Below are positions 7,716 to 15,833 of a stretch of 28,477 nt of DNA, one piece after another. Source of the DNA: a virus. The stretch covers positions 1 through 28,477 of IMG/VR virus record IMGVR_UViG_3300025666_000035. The stretch is one strand, 5' to 3'. The position numbers and the translations under genes were made by a program. The notes beneath the pieces were generated by a model. It was not told the DNA's origin. It worked only from the letters and a program-made list of their open reading frames with translations, and searched no databases. Numbering within the stretch: the first letter of the stretch is position 1; every line of letters starts with the position of its first letter.

Positions 7716-8105
7716 TTATATTTGGTTTAATTTTGAATTTGCTTCATTTATTTTTTCCATAGCTTCATCATAAATATCAAAAGAATTTTCATATTGATTT
7801 AATTCGCTAGGTTCTACGCCTAATTCATTTGCTAATTCACTTGCTTGTAATAATTTTGCATCTAATTTTCTTGCTTCATCTGTTAAATCTTGCAAGTCTA
7901 CTTCTAAACTATTTTTAAAACTATTAAATTCATTTTGTATTCTTTCAAGTTCTTCAATGTCAATTTCAATATTTTTTGAAAATACACTAACAGATGACGC
8001 GATACTTGTTAATTCAGAAACTACGTTTAATTTTACATTATGTTTTTTAAAGCTTTGCTTTTTGTTTGGTAGTTTAGAGTATACCTTTTCTATGTTACTT
8101 TTCAT
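7716..8105 (-). CDS. Coiled-coil protein, paralogue of the gene at 7280-7714
   Basis: A 129-residue helical protein starting MKSNIEKVYSKLPNKKQ with a long heptad-like middle and SELANELGVEPSELNQYE near the C-terminus. One base separates its stop from the next start, and its own start overlaps the protease stop as ATGA. The similarity to its neighbour (MKS--EKVYSKLPN-K and ANELG--P) indicates duplication and divergence. It probably acts in head assembly, but this is inferred from position only. Confidence 0.65.
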   Translation of the reverse strand: MKSNIEKVYSKLPNKKQSFKKHNVKLNVVSELTSIASSVSVFSKNIEIDIEELERIQNEFNSFKNSLEVDLQDLTDEARKLDAKLLQASELANELGVEPSELNQYENSFDIYDEAMEKINEANSKLNQI

Positions 8106-8686
8106 TTTACTATGTCTTTTATTTGGTTTAATAATTGTTCAGCCATTTGTTCTTCTATAGCTTCTTTTGGTGCTTCCATTTTATCCGCAAAGTAACCCTC
8201 GATAGAAAAACCTTTTACTTTGTTTGTCTTTACATACTCATTCCAAACATCTTCATTATTGACCTTGACTGATCCCATCCACGTTCCAACTGGTACGTCT
8301 AAACCATACAATGCAGTCTTGTCTTTGGCTTTATCTTCTACTATCCAGCTTTCAACTAATGTTAAACCATTAAGTGCTTGTGCGTGTTCTAGTGTTGATC
8401 TACTTTGGTTTCCATTCTGTAAGAACATTTGAGATGCTTTTACAATAGTATCTTTTGAAAAGAATATGTAATACTCACCCTCTGAACCATTTCTGTATAT
8501 AGGCTTGTCTGGTATTAATAAAGCACCCATTAATATCTTCTTTTCTTTGTCTACTTCTGCTAACTTTATCTCTTGGTTCTTTAATGCAACAAAGTCACTT
8601 TCAATGGCTGGGCTTTCTACGATTGAAATCGCTTCTACTCCAGCATCCAAATCTTCTTCATCTAAAATAAGTTCTATTATCCTCAT
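8102..8686 (-). CDS. XkdF-like phage serine protease (prohead protease candidate)
   Basis: A 194-residue protein matching the XkdF / Peptidase S78-2 pattern. It starts with LILDEEDLDAGVEAISIVESPAIESDF, then MGALLIPDKPIYR, EYYIFFSKDTI, a His in TLEHA (His101), and VPVGTWMGSVKV, with a Ser in GFSIEGYF (Ser161). His101 and Ser161 are the likely catalytic pair. Such proteases mature prohead proteins before DNA packaging. The gene heads the head module and is preceded by a late-promoter candidate 2 bases before its ATG. Confident in the family; proteolysis itself is inferred. Confidence 0.8.
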   Translation of the reverse strand: MRIIELILDEEDLDAGVEAISIVESPAIESDFVALKNQEIKLAEVDKEKKILMGALLIPDKPIYRNGSEGEYYIFFSKDTIVKASQMFLQNGNQSRSTLEHAQALNGLTLVESWIVEDKAKDKTALYGLDVPVGTWMGSVKVNNEDVWNEYVKTNKVKGFSIEGYFADKMEAPKEAIEEQMAEQLLNQIKDIVK

Positions 8687-8688
8687 AA

Positions 8689-8719
8689 ATATATAACGTG
8701 TTTAGTTTTTAATTTTGCA
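8689..8719 (-). promoter_or_regulatory. Late-promoter candidate P-late 3
   Basis: The minus strand has TGCAAA (8719-8714), 15 bases, then CGTTATATAT (8698-8689, 9 of 10 matches), and the ATG of the protease gene 2 bases later. The upstream string AAATGCAAAA matches P-late 2 exactly at the same spacing. It is located between the tape measure stop and the first head gene. Confidence 0.6.
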
Positions 8720-8720
8720 T

Positions 8721-10442
8721 TTAGCCTATACTAGCACCCTCAATAATGTTTCTATCCATTTCTTGTGCTGTTGTTACATCATTACTTACAACGTATGCCC
8801 TTGCTGGTCTTTGTGTTTGACTACCTATTGCATCTGCTAATTGTGTTTCACCACTTGCACCTACTACATTAAATGCTGGTGCTTGTGATCCACCACCCGC
8901 ACCAGATGCTGGGTTTGTTCCACCTCTAGCATTACTAGGTGATGTTTTTAATATATCTTTTACAGATTTAAAACCAATAGCAGCAGTTGTAGCTATGTTT
9001 GCTATTTTTAAACCAAATTCAAAAGGTGTAACAGTCTTTGTTGCAAGTTCAGCAGTAATACCTTGATATGTATTTATTAATGCAGCAGCAGCAGCAGCAG
9101 CTTTACTGGCAGCACTCTGTTCATCAAACAAAGTTGATATATCACCAAGTGTATTTTTTGCCATATCTAACTGTGCATTTCTTTTTATAGCCTCATCTTT
9201 TTCTTCTTCTTCTTTGTTTTTCTTTACAACCCCAGCAATTTGATTTTCATAGTATGCTGCTATTCTAGCTTTTTCTATCCAAGTTGCCTCTAGTAAATCT
9301 AGTTCTGCAAGTGCTGCTGCTTTTTCTCTTTCTAGTTTTTGTATTTCAGAAAATTCTGTTGCATCATTTACTATTTTTTGTATATCTTCTAATCTCTTTT
9401 TTTCTTTATCTATTGCTTCTTGATCAATTTTATCTTGCTTTGCTTTATCTTGTTCTGCAAATATTGCTTTTTGTTCATCTTCAGCCTTTTTTTGTGCTGC
9501 TTTTAATTCTAATATTTTTATTGAATTTGTACCATAAAATTTTGCTGCTAATTCTATTTGTTCAGTATAATCTTCATTTATTAATCTTAATTTTTCTGCA
9601 CGTTCTTCTGCTTCTGTATCAATTAAACCTTTGCGTATTCTTTCAATAGCTTCAATTCTAGCTTTTTCTGCTGCTTCTGCATCTGCTGCACTTGTATCTT
9701 TATCTTTAGGTTTAGTTTTTTTTGGATCTTCAATTAAACTACTTTCAAATTGTGTGTATTTGTTTTCTAAATCACTTAATATTTGTCTTTGTTTTATTAA
9801 AGCTTCATTTTCTTCTTCTGTTATTTCACTAATTCCTTTTTTACCTTGTCTTATTCTTTCAGCAATAGTTAACGTTTCAGTTTCTATTTCTAATTTTCTT
9901 AAAGCACTTTTTTCATCTTCAATAGATTTTAATAAAGTATCTCTTTTTTCTTTAATTAAAGCCTTTTCTTTTTCTATTAAAGCATCAACATTTTTACCTT
10001 GTTTTTTTTCTAGTTCTATTTGGCTTTTTAAATTTCTTAATTTTAAATCAACTGCATCTAAATTCTGATTGTTTAAAACTATTTGCTTTTCAAGTTCTTT
10101 ATTTGTATCACTTACAAAATCAACAATGGCATCCCAATGCTCAACCAATAAACCAACTGCAACAACCGCTGCACCAATACCACTTGATATTAATGCAGTT
10201 TTCATAGCCTTACCACTTAACTTTGCAGCCTTACCAACCGCAACCAATTTAGATGCAAGACCACCAGTCATTTGGTCTAACTTACCTAATACAGCACCAC
10301 CAACTTGTTGCATACCAGATAATTCTTTACTAGCTTTTTTTGTAGTCTTTGCAGTTTTCTTTACTGCATCATCAACCTTATTTACACTAGCAACTGCATC
10401 ATCTGTTTTAGCAACTAATTGAACCTCTACTACTTTTGCCAT
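8721..10442 (-). CDS. Tail tape measure protein
   Basis: A 573-residue protein. The N-terminal 60 residues are rich in Lys, Ala and Val. A glycine-rich hydrophobic segment (about 75-100, ALISSGIGAAVVAVGLLVEH) is followed by a long charged coiled coil (about 115-425), an Ala-rich patch and a Gly-rich linker. The end, PARAYVVSNDVTTAQEMD, matches the C-terminal signature of Bacteroidetes phage tape measures as I recall it. Length sets tail length. At about 1.5 angstrom per residue this implies a short tail near 85 nm (inference). It overlaps the 47-residue ORF upstream by 13 bases. Unusually for a siphophage it is separated from the tail chaperone gene by several others. Confidence 0.8.
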   Translation of the reverse strand: MAKVVEVQLVAKTDDAVASVNKVDDAVKKTAKTTKKASKELSGMQQVGGAVLGKLDQMTGGLASKLVAVGKAAKLSGKAMKTALISSGIGAAVVAVGLLVEHWDAIVDFVSDTNKELEKQIVLNNQNLDAVDLKLRNLKSQIELEKKQGKNVDALIEKEKALIKEKRDTLLKSIEDEKSALRKLEIETETLTIAERIRQGKKGISEITEEENEALIKQRQILSDLENKYTQFESSLIEDPKKTKPKDKDTSAADAEAAEKARIEAIERIRKGLIDTEAEERAEKLRLINEDYTEQIELAAKFYGTNSIKILELKAAQKKAEDEQKAIFAEQDKAKQDKIDQEAIDKEKKRLEDIQKIVNDATEFSEIQKLEREKAAALAELDLLEATWIEKARIAAYYENQIAGVVKKNKEEEEKDEAIKRNAQLDMAKNTLGDISTLFDEQSAASKAAAAAAALINTYQGITAELATKTVTPFEFGLKIANIATTAAIGFKSVKDILKTSPSNARGGTNPASGAGGGSQAPAFNVVGASGETQLADAIGSQTQRPARAYVVSNDVTTAQEMDRNIIEGASIG

Positions 10443-10573
10443 TTTAAATCTCTTTTAATTTGATTGTAACCCTCTTTTAATGTTTCCGCTAATTTATATT
10501 TTCCTTGTGCTATTCTTATGTTTTCAGTATCAGCCTCAACAACTTGTAGCAAGTCTATTATATTCTTAATCAT
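10430..10573 (-). CDS. Small helical protein before the tape measure gene
   Basis: A 47-residue ORF (MIKNIIDLLQVVEADTENIR..., ending KRDLKWQK) that starts with an ATGA overlap on the preceding gene and ends 13 bases inside the tape measure gene. It fills the only gap in this part of the operon and is helical and amphipathic. It may be a tail chaperone-type helper or a small tail protein. No family is recognised. The double overlap supports it as real. Confidence 0.6.
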   Translation of the reverse strand: MIKNIIDLLQVVEADTENIRIAQGKYKLAETLKEGYNQIKRDLKWQK

Positions 10574-12732
10574 AATATTGTGTTTAGTAATTCAAATTCT
10601 GTTTTACCAGTTGTTAGATCTGTTTTCATTGAATTAATCTTGTAGCTATCTTGTCCTAATTCTATCAAGTCATTTAATTCCAGATCATAATAAACTTTCA
10701 TAGGTAGATAAGCAGTAACCTTAACTAATCTTCTTTTTGCATTAAATACATCTTGTATATAAGTCTTGTATTTAGTTTCAAATAAAGTATCTGTAAAGCA
10801 AGTTGGGTTACCGGTTTCTCCTATTGTATATTCATTATACTCATTTTTAAAATGTATGTTTACTTTACTTGTAGCACAATCTAAAGCTAAACTGTTTGAT
10901 GGTATAAAATATCTTGTTATATCATCTTCATCAGTAGTATCTTCATCTCTAATCCTCATTGAAGTACCGTTATTAAGGATAGGATAAAAAAGTAAAGGCT
11001 CTCCATAATAAGGTTCAAAATTATCATCTACAAAATACCCATATTGAATTGTGGTTAAACCTATATTAGCAGCAGTGGGATTTATATCAATTATTCTTTG
11101 ATATTGCATATGCTCAAAAGGCAGTTCAACTTTATAGGTTTCTGTTGGAGCATCAAATCTTGTGTTATCTCTGTAACTTTCAGAACCCCATCCGGAATTC
11201 CAAATCTGTTCAAATTGTTTCGCAAGTAAAGTACCTAATCCTTTATATCTAAAATTAATTTCTTTAAAAGGTAACGCAACATCCACCTTTGATGTTTTAG
11301 TATCTAAATATTTATCTATGTTAATTGGTGTTTGTGAACCCGCTGCATAATAACTGTCTAATGTTCTAACTACTATAATACCTACATCATTAACAAAAGC
11401 AGTTAAGTTAAACATCTTAAACATTCCAGATAGAAAGTCTATGATTTTTATTTTAGGTATCTGTTGTGTAATGTTAAATTCAAATACAGCACTTGTTTCA
11501 AATGTTACAGCATTGCTATATTCAATTCCACCATCTAATTCAAAAAAATCTTCATCTCTTTCTTGAAATTCAACAACCCATTTAATGCCACCGGCAGCAA
11601 ATTGTAAAAGTACCTCTGACCTAATCTCTATAGTATAAACTCCATTAGCTAGTTGTTCTTCATCTATAATTGTTGTTAAACCACTAGCGCCTATCTCTAT
11701 TTCTAAATAACCATTTGGTCCCGTAACCCTTACATCATAAGGTATTGCTGGAGTAGAAAATACTGGATTTAAAATTAAAGATACTTGTGGTGAGTCTAAA
11801 GAATAAGCATTCCCAGGATTCAAATTAATTTCTAATTGACCATTCTCCATCTCTGATAGTTGGGTCATTCCCCCATAATCTCCGGTTGGTGTTTCATCTC
11901 CCAACTCTGTTACTAATGTCCATTCTGCATCACCAAAACTAGGTGTTTCTACATTTCCTTTTTTTCTATGTAACCATAAAAATAATTCGTCAAATTCATC
12001 ATTGGTAGCATCATTAAAAAAATCATTTGAAAATACAATATCTGAACCATATCCATTCGCTACTGTATATTTTGTTTCTATTGCATCAATTATAGCTTGT
12101 ACTCTTAATGCGTATTTAAACTGCTTCCAATCAACACCATTTTGTTGTTGTGTGCCAGATCCGTGTGGATATATATTGTTTGTTGTAGCCTCTGGGTCAA
12201 AAGTTGAGTGTGAATTACTATTGTATATTAATCTGTTTGTATGTGTAATTAAAGGCACAACTATGTTATTGTTTCCGCTTGGGAAACCTTGTATTGTATC
12301 TCTTATATTTGCATAATTATATACTTGTGAGTTATCATCTAATGCAGCTAAACTACTCAACAAATCATCACCCAGAACATCTTTAAGGTTCACTGTATTA
12401 CCAAAGAAAGTAATGTGATATGTATGAGCTACATTGTTTTTTAAATCAACACTATTAAGCTTTATTTTACCATTCTTAAAAGGTAAATCATTTAACTCTA
12501 ATCTTGCATCAGCTTTATTTCTTGCATCAAAGCCAAAGTCAATATCAAAATTATAATAGTGCTGAAATATCTTATTATTAACTCTAGAAGCCGGAACCGC
12601 AAATGTTTGTGTAAACTCGGTAAAGACCTTTGCAATATCTTTTACATTTTGAATAGTCTGCGTAAGCGATACACTTTCATCTTTAAACAAGTCTACTCTT
12701 TCAGTACCGATATATAATTGTAGTCTACGCAT
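10570..12732 (-). CDS. Large tail / baseplate-like structural protein
   Basis: A 720-residue protein starting MRRLQLYIGTERVDLFKDES. It contains FTEFTQTFAVPASRVNNKIF near residues 38-57, a pattern I associate with large tail proteins of Bacteroidetes phages and prophages. The rest is rich in Asn, Thr, Asp and beta segments. It may be a hub, baseplate or distal-tail component; no enzymatic motif (for example a lysozyme) is apparent. It abuts the upstream gene with no gap, and its stop overlaps the 47-residue ORF. The function is inferred from size and place next to the tape measure gene. Confidence 0.6.
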   Translation of the reverse strand: MRRLQLYIGTERVDLFKDESVSLTQTIQNVKDIAKVFTEFTQTFAVPASRVNNKIFQHYYNFDIDFGFDARNKADARLELNDLPFKNGKIKLNSVDLKNNVAHTYHITFFGNTVNLKDVLGDDLLSSLAALDDNSQVYNYANIRDTIQGFPSGNNNIVVPLITHTNRLIYNSNSHSTFDPEATTNNIYPHGSGTQQQNGVDWKQFKYALRVQAIIDAIETKYTVANGYGSDIVFSNDFFNDATNDEFDELFLWLHRKKGNVETPSFGDAEWTLVTELGDETPTGDYGGMTQLSEMENGQLEINLNPGNAYSLDSPQVSLILNPVFSTPAIPYDVRVTGPNGYLEIEIGASGLTTIIDEEQLANGVYTIEIRSEVLLQFAAGGIKWVVEFQERDEDFFELDGGIEYSNAVTFETSAVFEFNITQQIPKIKIIDFLSGMFKMFNLTAFVNDVGIIVVRTLDSYYAAGSQTPINIDKYLDTKTSKVDVALPFKEINFRYKGLGTLLAKQFEQIWNSGWGSESYRDNTRFDAPTETYKVELPFEHMQYQRIIDINPTAANIGLTTIQYGYFVDDNFEPYYGEPLLFYPILNNGTSMRIRDEDTTDEDDITRYFIPSNSLALDCATSKVNIHFKNEYNEYTIGETGNPTCFTDTLFETKYKTYIQDVFNAKRRLVKVTAYLPMKVYYDLELNDLIELGQDSYKINSMKTDLTTGKTEFELLNTIL

Positions 12733-13737
12733 TTATCTAATGTTGTTTATGTAATCAAAAGCTTCTTCAAACTCCATACTATATTCTATTAGCCTATCAT
12801 TTACACTTGTTTTAAAGGCTACTGATGATGTTTTAACCTTTACCGGTATGATTATACCAGATCCTTTTCTCACAGTAGATAGCCAAACGTATTCACTTAA
12901 TAGCAATTCTTCAAATTGTTGGTTTGCAAACTCCGGATAATATCCGCTACTTAATTTATGTGTTTGTTTAGCTTGTGTATTGAATACTTTGTTTGGTGCA
13001 TTCTGTACTGAATAGGTAGCGCTTGAACCACTTGGATAGGTTATTGTATTTGATTTGTAACCCTCATTAGATCTGGATAGGTTTTTAGAATTCTTTAAAA
13101 AGAACCATAAATCTTGTTGTGCGCCATACTTGTTTATGTATATAATTCTTTTACCATCACCATACTTTGTGCAATCAATTCTTTTAATATTACATACAAC
13201 ACCATCAACATTTGTTACACTTGTATCTGTACTCGTATAAGGTGTTACAACCAAACCATTCAAAGCAGTTATGCTTGGTAATTTACCCGCAGTATTATTT
13301 GGTGCAAATATTGTAAAGGTATCTGTATCTTCATTTATAGGTATTAAGTAAGTAGGTGTAGTTCTTCCAAAAGGCACGGTTGGATTTACTTCTTCTTCAA
13401 ATGTTCCATAGGCTTCAAAGCCAACATCTGTAATTGTTGCCGGTTCATCTATCACAGTACCAAGCCCATTTATTGCATTATAACTCTTTAGGTTTGTTTC
13501 TATATCAACAGTCTGTGGCACATAACTACTTTGGTAAGTTATCTCTATGTAATCCCTTGCAAGTTCTGCAATATCAAAATTAACTGTTTGAGTTGCCACT
13601 AAAGATAAAGGCAAATTCTTTGTTAGTGTATATCTTAAAGTTCCATCAATAGTAACCTTGCACACAACAGACCTTGCTCCGGCACTTGCTACTATAAATT
13701 TAAACTGTGGGTTTCTTAATGCTAATTGTAATGCCAT
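12733..13737 (-). CDS. Tail-associated structural protein, unknown role
   Basis: A 334-residue, beta-rich protein starting MALQLALRNPQFKFIVASAG. It has FDIAELARDYIEITY near residue 55 and a Ser/Thr-rich middle. A conserved-looking block reads KYGAQQDLWFFLKNSK, followed by LLSEYVWLSTVRKGSG and a C-terminal domain that reads like a beta-barrel lid. It is directly upstream of the 720-residue tail protein with no spacing, so the two probably act together, for example as distal tail proteins. I recall relatives in flavobacterial phages without known function. Confidence 0.6.
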   Translation of the reverse strand: MALQLALRNPQFKFIVASAGARSVVCKVTIDGTLRYTLTKNLPLSLVATQTVNFDIAELARDYIEITYQSSYVPQTVDIETNLKSYNAINGLGTVIDEPATITDVGFEAYGTFEEEVNPTVPFGRTTPTYLIPINEDTDTFTIFAPNNTAGKLPSITALNGLVVTPYTSTDTSVTNVDGVVCNIKRIDCTKYGDGKRIIYINKYGAQQDLWFFLKNSKNLSRSNEGYKSNTITYPSGSSATYSVQNAPNKVFNTQAKQTHKLSSGYYPEFANQQFEELLLSEYVWLSTVRKGSGIIIPVKVKTSSVAFKTSVNDRLIEYSMEFEEAFDYINNIR

Positions 13738-13738
13738 C

Positions 13739-13882
13739 TTAAAAGTCTAGTGTTAGTGTTGCTATAAATAAATAGAACCTTATTGTTGTGTATGTATATC
13801 TTTCATCTCTTGCGATGTACTCCCAACCTAACATAAATCTGTTATGTGGGAAATGAAATGCTATGCCTAATGTCCAATCCAT
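13739..13882 (-). CDS. Small conserved-looking protein in the tail module
   Basis: A 47-residue ORF beginning MDWTLGIAFHFPHNRFMLGW and ending FYLFIATLTLDF. The pattern of His/Pro/Arg followed by GWEYI and a hydrophobic beta-like tail is one I recall from small proteins of Bacteroidetes mobile elements. It sits in the gap between the neck-like protein and the 334-residue tail protein, leaving 1 and 3 bases on the two sides. The hydrophobic C-terminus could be a membrane hairpin or beta strand. The function is unknown. Confidence 0.65.
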   Translation of the reverse strand: MDWTLGIAFHFPHNRFMLGWEYIARDERYTYTTIRFYLFIATLTLDF

Positions 13883-13885
13883 ATC

Positions 13886-14416
13886 TTATTTTTTTGTTCC
13901 TAGTATAATTGCGTTTTCTATATCTAGTGAAAAAGCATCTGTTAATTGTTTTGGTAAGTTCTGTAAACCTAGTTCAAATGGTGTAGTAAAGAATAAGTTT
14001 GCTTTTAAACCTTTGTTGTAAATTGATCTTGATATTAAATAAGTCATTGTATCATAACTCATAAATTTACCTTTTTTATCTCTCCATTGAAACCTTTTCT
14101 TTTCTAACCAACCTTTAATACCATCTCTTAAACCATACTTTGGAAAATTACCACTACCATATTGAAATTGTGATAGTGATGCAGCAGTTTCTGGGTAGGT
14201 TGAGGTTTTACCCCTTACACCTTTATCTACAAAAGTTCCATAATCTTCCATTAGAAAATCTAACAAAAACAGATCTTGGCTTTTTTCATATTTGTAGCTA
14301 ACTGATTTATATAAATCACCTAAACTTTTTCTTTCATCTACTAGGTTTTTCTTTGCACTATCTACTACATATTCAGCATAAGCATTTAAAACCTCATCTA
14401 CATTTTTAAAGTCCAT
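13886..14416 (-). CDS. HK97 gp10-like neck / tail-completion protein
   Basis: A 176-residue protein from the ATG at 14416, which overlaps the upstream stop as TAATG. An earlier TTG at 14422 is less likely. The central DYGTFVDKGVRGKTSTYPE and the helical N-terminus resemble HK97 gp10-type head-tail joining proteins, which attach the tail tube to the connector. LRDGIKGWLEKKRFQWRDKK is a basic stretch near the middle. Its position between tail-terminator-like and tail proteins fits. Moderately confident on fold, less on exact role. Confidence 0.55.
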   Translation of the reverse strand: MDFKNVDEVLNAYAEYVVDSAKKNLVDERKSLGDLYKSVSYKYEKSQDLFLLDFLMEDYGTFVDKGVRGKTSTYPETAASLSQFQYGSGNFPKYGLRDGIKGWLEKKRFQWRDKKGKFMSYDTMTYLISRSIYNKGLKANLFFTTPFELGLQNLPKQLTDAFSLDIENAIILGTKK

Positions 14417-14886
14417 TAACAAATGTATATATCATTGTAAATTAGTATAGTCATTGTAGCACTCCATCCAGCAAGTTGATTTTCAAACCTATCATTAAAT
14501 GGTGTTAAACTTGGATTGCCATCTAGTTGATACATATCTGTATGTAATGATCCCATTCTTAACTTCTGTATTAGCTTGTTTAAGACTAGTAGCTGTGTGT
14601 TTAGAATATCTTGTTCATTATCATTGCCAGTAAATCTATCTGTTGTTATATCCTTTGATTGGTCTACAATATCACAAGCTAGTATACTTATGTTAAACCT
14701 CAACACTTGTTCTTCTGCTGAAACACTATTTACAATCATATGTGCTAATGGAAATATGTCTTGCTTGTTTAGGTTTACTTTGCTTATGTCACCAATAGAA
14801 ACTGTATTAGTAAATTCAGTACCTCTTAATTGTTCTTCTATTGTTGAGGTTAATTGATAATACCCTCTTATACCTTGTTGGCTCAT
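14416..14886 (-). CDS. Probable tail terminator / completion protein
   Basis: A 156-residue protein starting MSQQGIRGYYQLTSTIEEQL. It contains IFPLAHMIVNSVSAEEQVLRF, ILACDIVDQSK and NEQDILNTQLLVLNKLIQKL, then a Trp-containing beta end (LAGWSATMTILI). This pattern is typical, as I recall, of a tail-completion protein in Bacteroidetes siphophages. Its ATG overlaps the stop of the -1 frame of the upstream frameshift gene (ATGA), supporting translation of that frame. The role is inferred. Confidence 0.55.
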   Translation of the reverse strand: MSQQGIRGYYQLTSTIEEQLRGTEFTNTVSIGDISKVNLNKQDIFPLAHMIVNSVSAEEQVLRFNISILACDIVDQSKDITTDRFTGNDNEQDILNTQLLVLNKLIQKLRMGSLHTDMYQLDGNPSLTPFNDRFENQLAGWSATMTILIYNDIYIC

Positions 14887-15137
14887 TTGAAATTTTGTTT
14901 AATTCTTTTGGCTTCTACTTCTGCTTTGTCTTTCATAAAGGATAGCATCATAAAACATTCGTGTACTCCTAGTTTAGTGATATTTTCATATCTTGTAATG
15001 TCTCCTTGAGCAAGTCCGTAAATTGAGTTATACCAGCCCCATTTGGTTGTGAAGTTAGATACTGCGTCAAGGCTTGTGTTTGATCCTTGTCCAAATAATT
15101 CATCATAGTTTTCGACAAGTCCAGACCTAAATTCCAC
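14883..15137 (-). CDS. -1 frame extension of the tail assembly chaperone (expressed by frameshift)
   Basis: An 84-codon frame with no good start of its own; its first possible initiator, GTG at 15137, lies immediately after the T10 run. It encodes NFTTKWGWYNSIYGLAQGDI and ITKLGVHECFMMLSF, segments that look like a genuine conserved domain. A -1 slip in the run joins it to the zero frame and would give a product of about 245 residues. Its stop overlaps the next gene's start as ATGA, unlike the zero-frame stop at 14969. I infer a gpGT-type extended chaperone. Confidence 0.65.
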   Translation of the reverse strand: MEFRSGLVENYDELFGQGSNTSLDAVSNFTTKWGWYNSIYGLAQGDITRYENITKLGVHECFMMLSFMKDKAEVEAKRIKQNFK

Positions 15138-15619
15138 AAAAAAAAAATTGATGACAAGACTGCATCCATAGGCATATCTAAAATCTCTTGATCTACACCT
15201 ACTTTGTATTCTTCTATTGTGTATTTGTCTTTTATTTTGTTTACTACTGGTCTATATAAAACTGCCATAGCTTTTTCTATATTTTCCCAGTCACCAATAA
15301 AGGTATCTAAATCTATATACTCACCTAATGTTAAATCATCTAGTTGTGGATGAAACCCATAGTTAATATTGTTTAGCTTAAAACTTCTAACTAGGTTAGG
15401 CTTCTGCTCAAACATTTCTGTAAGTGTACTTACTATTAGTTCACTATCATTAAACTTCAACCTCATTACATCTTCAAGGTTTAACTTGCAAAATATTTCA
15501 ATGATCTTTGCATTTAAAAAACTCTCATCATCTACATTTTTCTGTATTTTAAGAAAGTGCTTATACTGCCTTAAAGTAATTTCACTTAAATCATTTGGTA
15601 CTGTAATATTGATATTCAT
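14969..15619 (-). CDS. Tail assembly chaperone candidate, zero-frame product
   Basis: A 216-residue protein starting MNINITVPNDLSEITLRQYK, mainly helical with no membrane segment. At codons 158-161 the zero frame crosses a run of ten T. The zero frame continues for about 56 codons that overlap the -1 frame, and both frames look like plausible protein. Two overlapping products from a slippery site are characteristic of the lambda gpG/gpGT tail chaperones, which bind the tape measure protein. Unlike in lambda, the tape measure gene is not adjacent. The gene begins a transcription unit (promoter candidate 15622-15652). Confidence 0.65.
   Translation of the reverse strand: MNINITVPNDLSEITLRQYKHFLKIQKNVDDESFLNAKIIEIFCKLNLEDVMRLKFNDSELIVSTLTEMFEQKPNLVRSFKLNNINYGFHPQLDDLTLGEYIDLDTFIGDWENIEKAMAVLYRPVVNKIKDKYTIEEYKVGVDQEILDMPMDAVLSSIFFLWNLGLDLSKTMMNYLDKDQTQALTQYLTSQPNGAGITQFTDLLKETLQDMKISLN
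15138..15148 (-). promoter_or_regulatory. Programmed -1 frameshift slippery run
   Basis: On the minus strand the zero frame reads ATT TTT TTT TTG across ten consecutive T, containing the perfect heptamer T TTT TTT. A -1 slip moves ribosomes from the frame ending at 14969 into the frame ending at 14883. A 6-bp complementarity (CTTGTC with GACAAG, 15119-15114 and 15091-15086) begins 18 bases downstream and may be a weak stimulator. Transcriptional slippage on the long run is an alternative mechanism. Confidence 0.65.
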
Positions 15620-15621
15620 AC

Positions 15622-15652
15622 TTATATAACGTTTTTAAAATGGTTTTTTATA
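15622..15652 (-). promoter_or_regulatory. Late-promoter candidate P-late 4
   Basis: The minus strand has TATAAA (15652-15647), 15 bases, then CGTTATATAA (15631-15622), with the ATG of the frameshift gene 2 bases later. It directly follows the terminator at 15669-15698, so it would restart transcription for the tail operon. Confidence 0.65.
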
Positions 15653-15668
15653 GTAAGGTAAATATAAT

Positions 15669-15698
15669 AAAAAAAGGTACACCATTTCTGATGCACCT
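15669..15698 (-). terminator. Rho-independent terminator ending the terminase operon
   Basis: On the minus strand AGGTGCATCA pairs fully with TGGTGTACCT (10 bp with two wobbles) around a GAAA tetraloop, followed by seven T. It lies 21 bases after the stop of the gene at 15720-15833. Confidence 0.9.
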
Positions 15699-15719
15699 CT
15701 TAAACAAAACTCAACTTAA

Positions 15720-15833
15720 CTAAATCATACTTGCTTCGTGGCAAGTGCCACTACACACACCGGGCTTTTCTATTTCTGCACCACATTCTGTGCATTCATA
15801 TTCTTTGTATTCTGGGGGGCTATACCAATCCAT
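15720..15833 (-). CDS. Small zinc-ribbon-like protein
   Basis: A 37-residue ORF with YECTECGAEIEKPGVCSGTC, a CxxC and a C-x3-C pair that could bind one zinc ion. It overlaps the preceding gene by 14 bases and is followed by the terminator at 15669-15698. Similar tiny ECTECG proteins occur in Bacteroidetes phages as far as I recall. It might bind nucleic acid or a protein partner, but the function is unknown. Confidence 0.65.
   Translation of the reverse strand: MDWYSPPEYKEYECTECGAEIEKPGVCSGTCHEASMI

Noticed and set aside
9284-10422. Plus-strand frames opposite the tape measure gene
   Set aside because: Leu/Phe-rich translations are artefacts of the repetitive Glu/Lys coiled coil on the other strand.
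15137-15137. Independent translation start (GTG) for the -1 frame
   Set aside because: The GTG directly follows the T10 run inside the upstream gene and has no A-rich leader; frameshifting explains it better.
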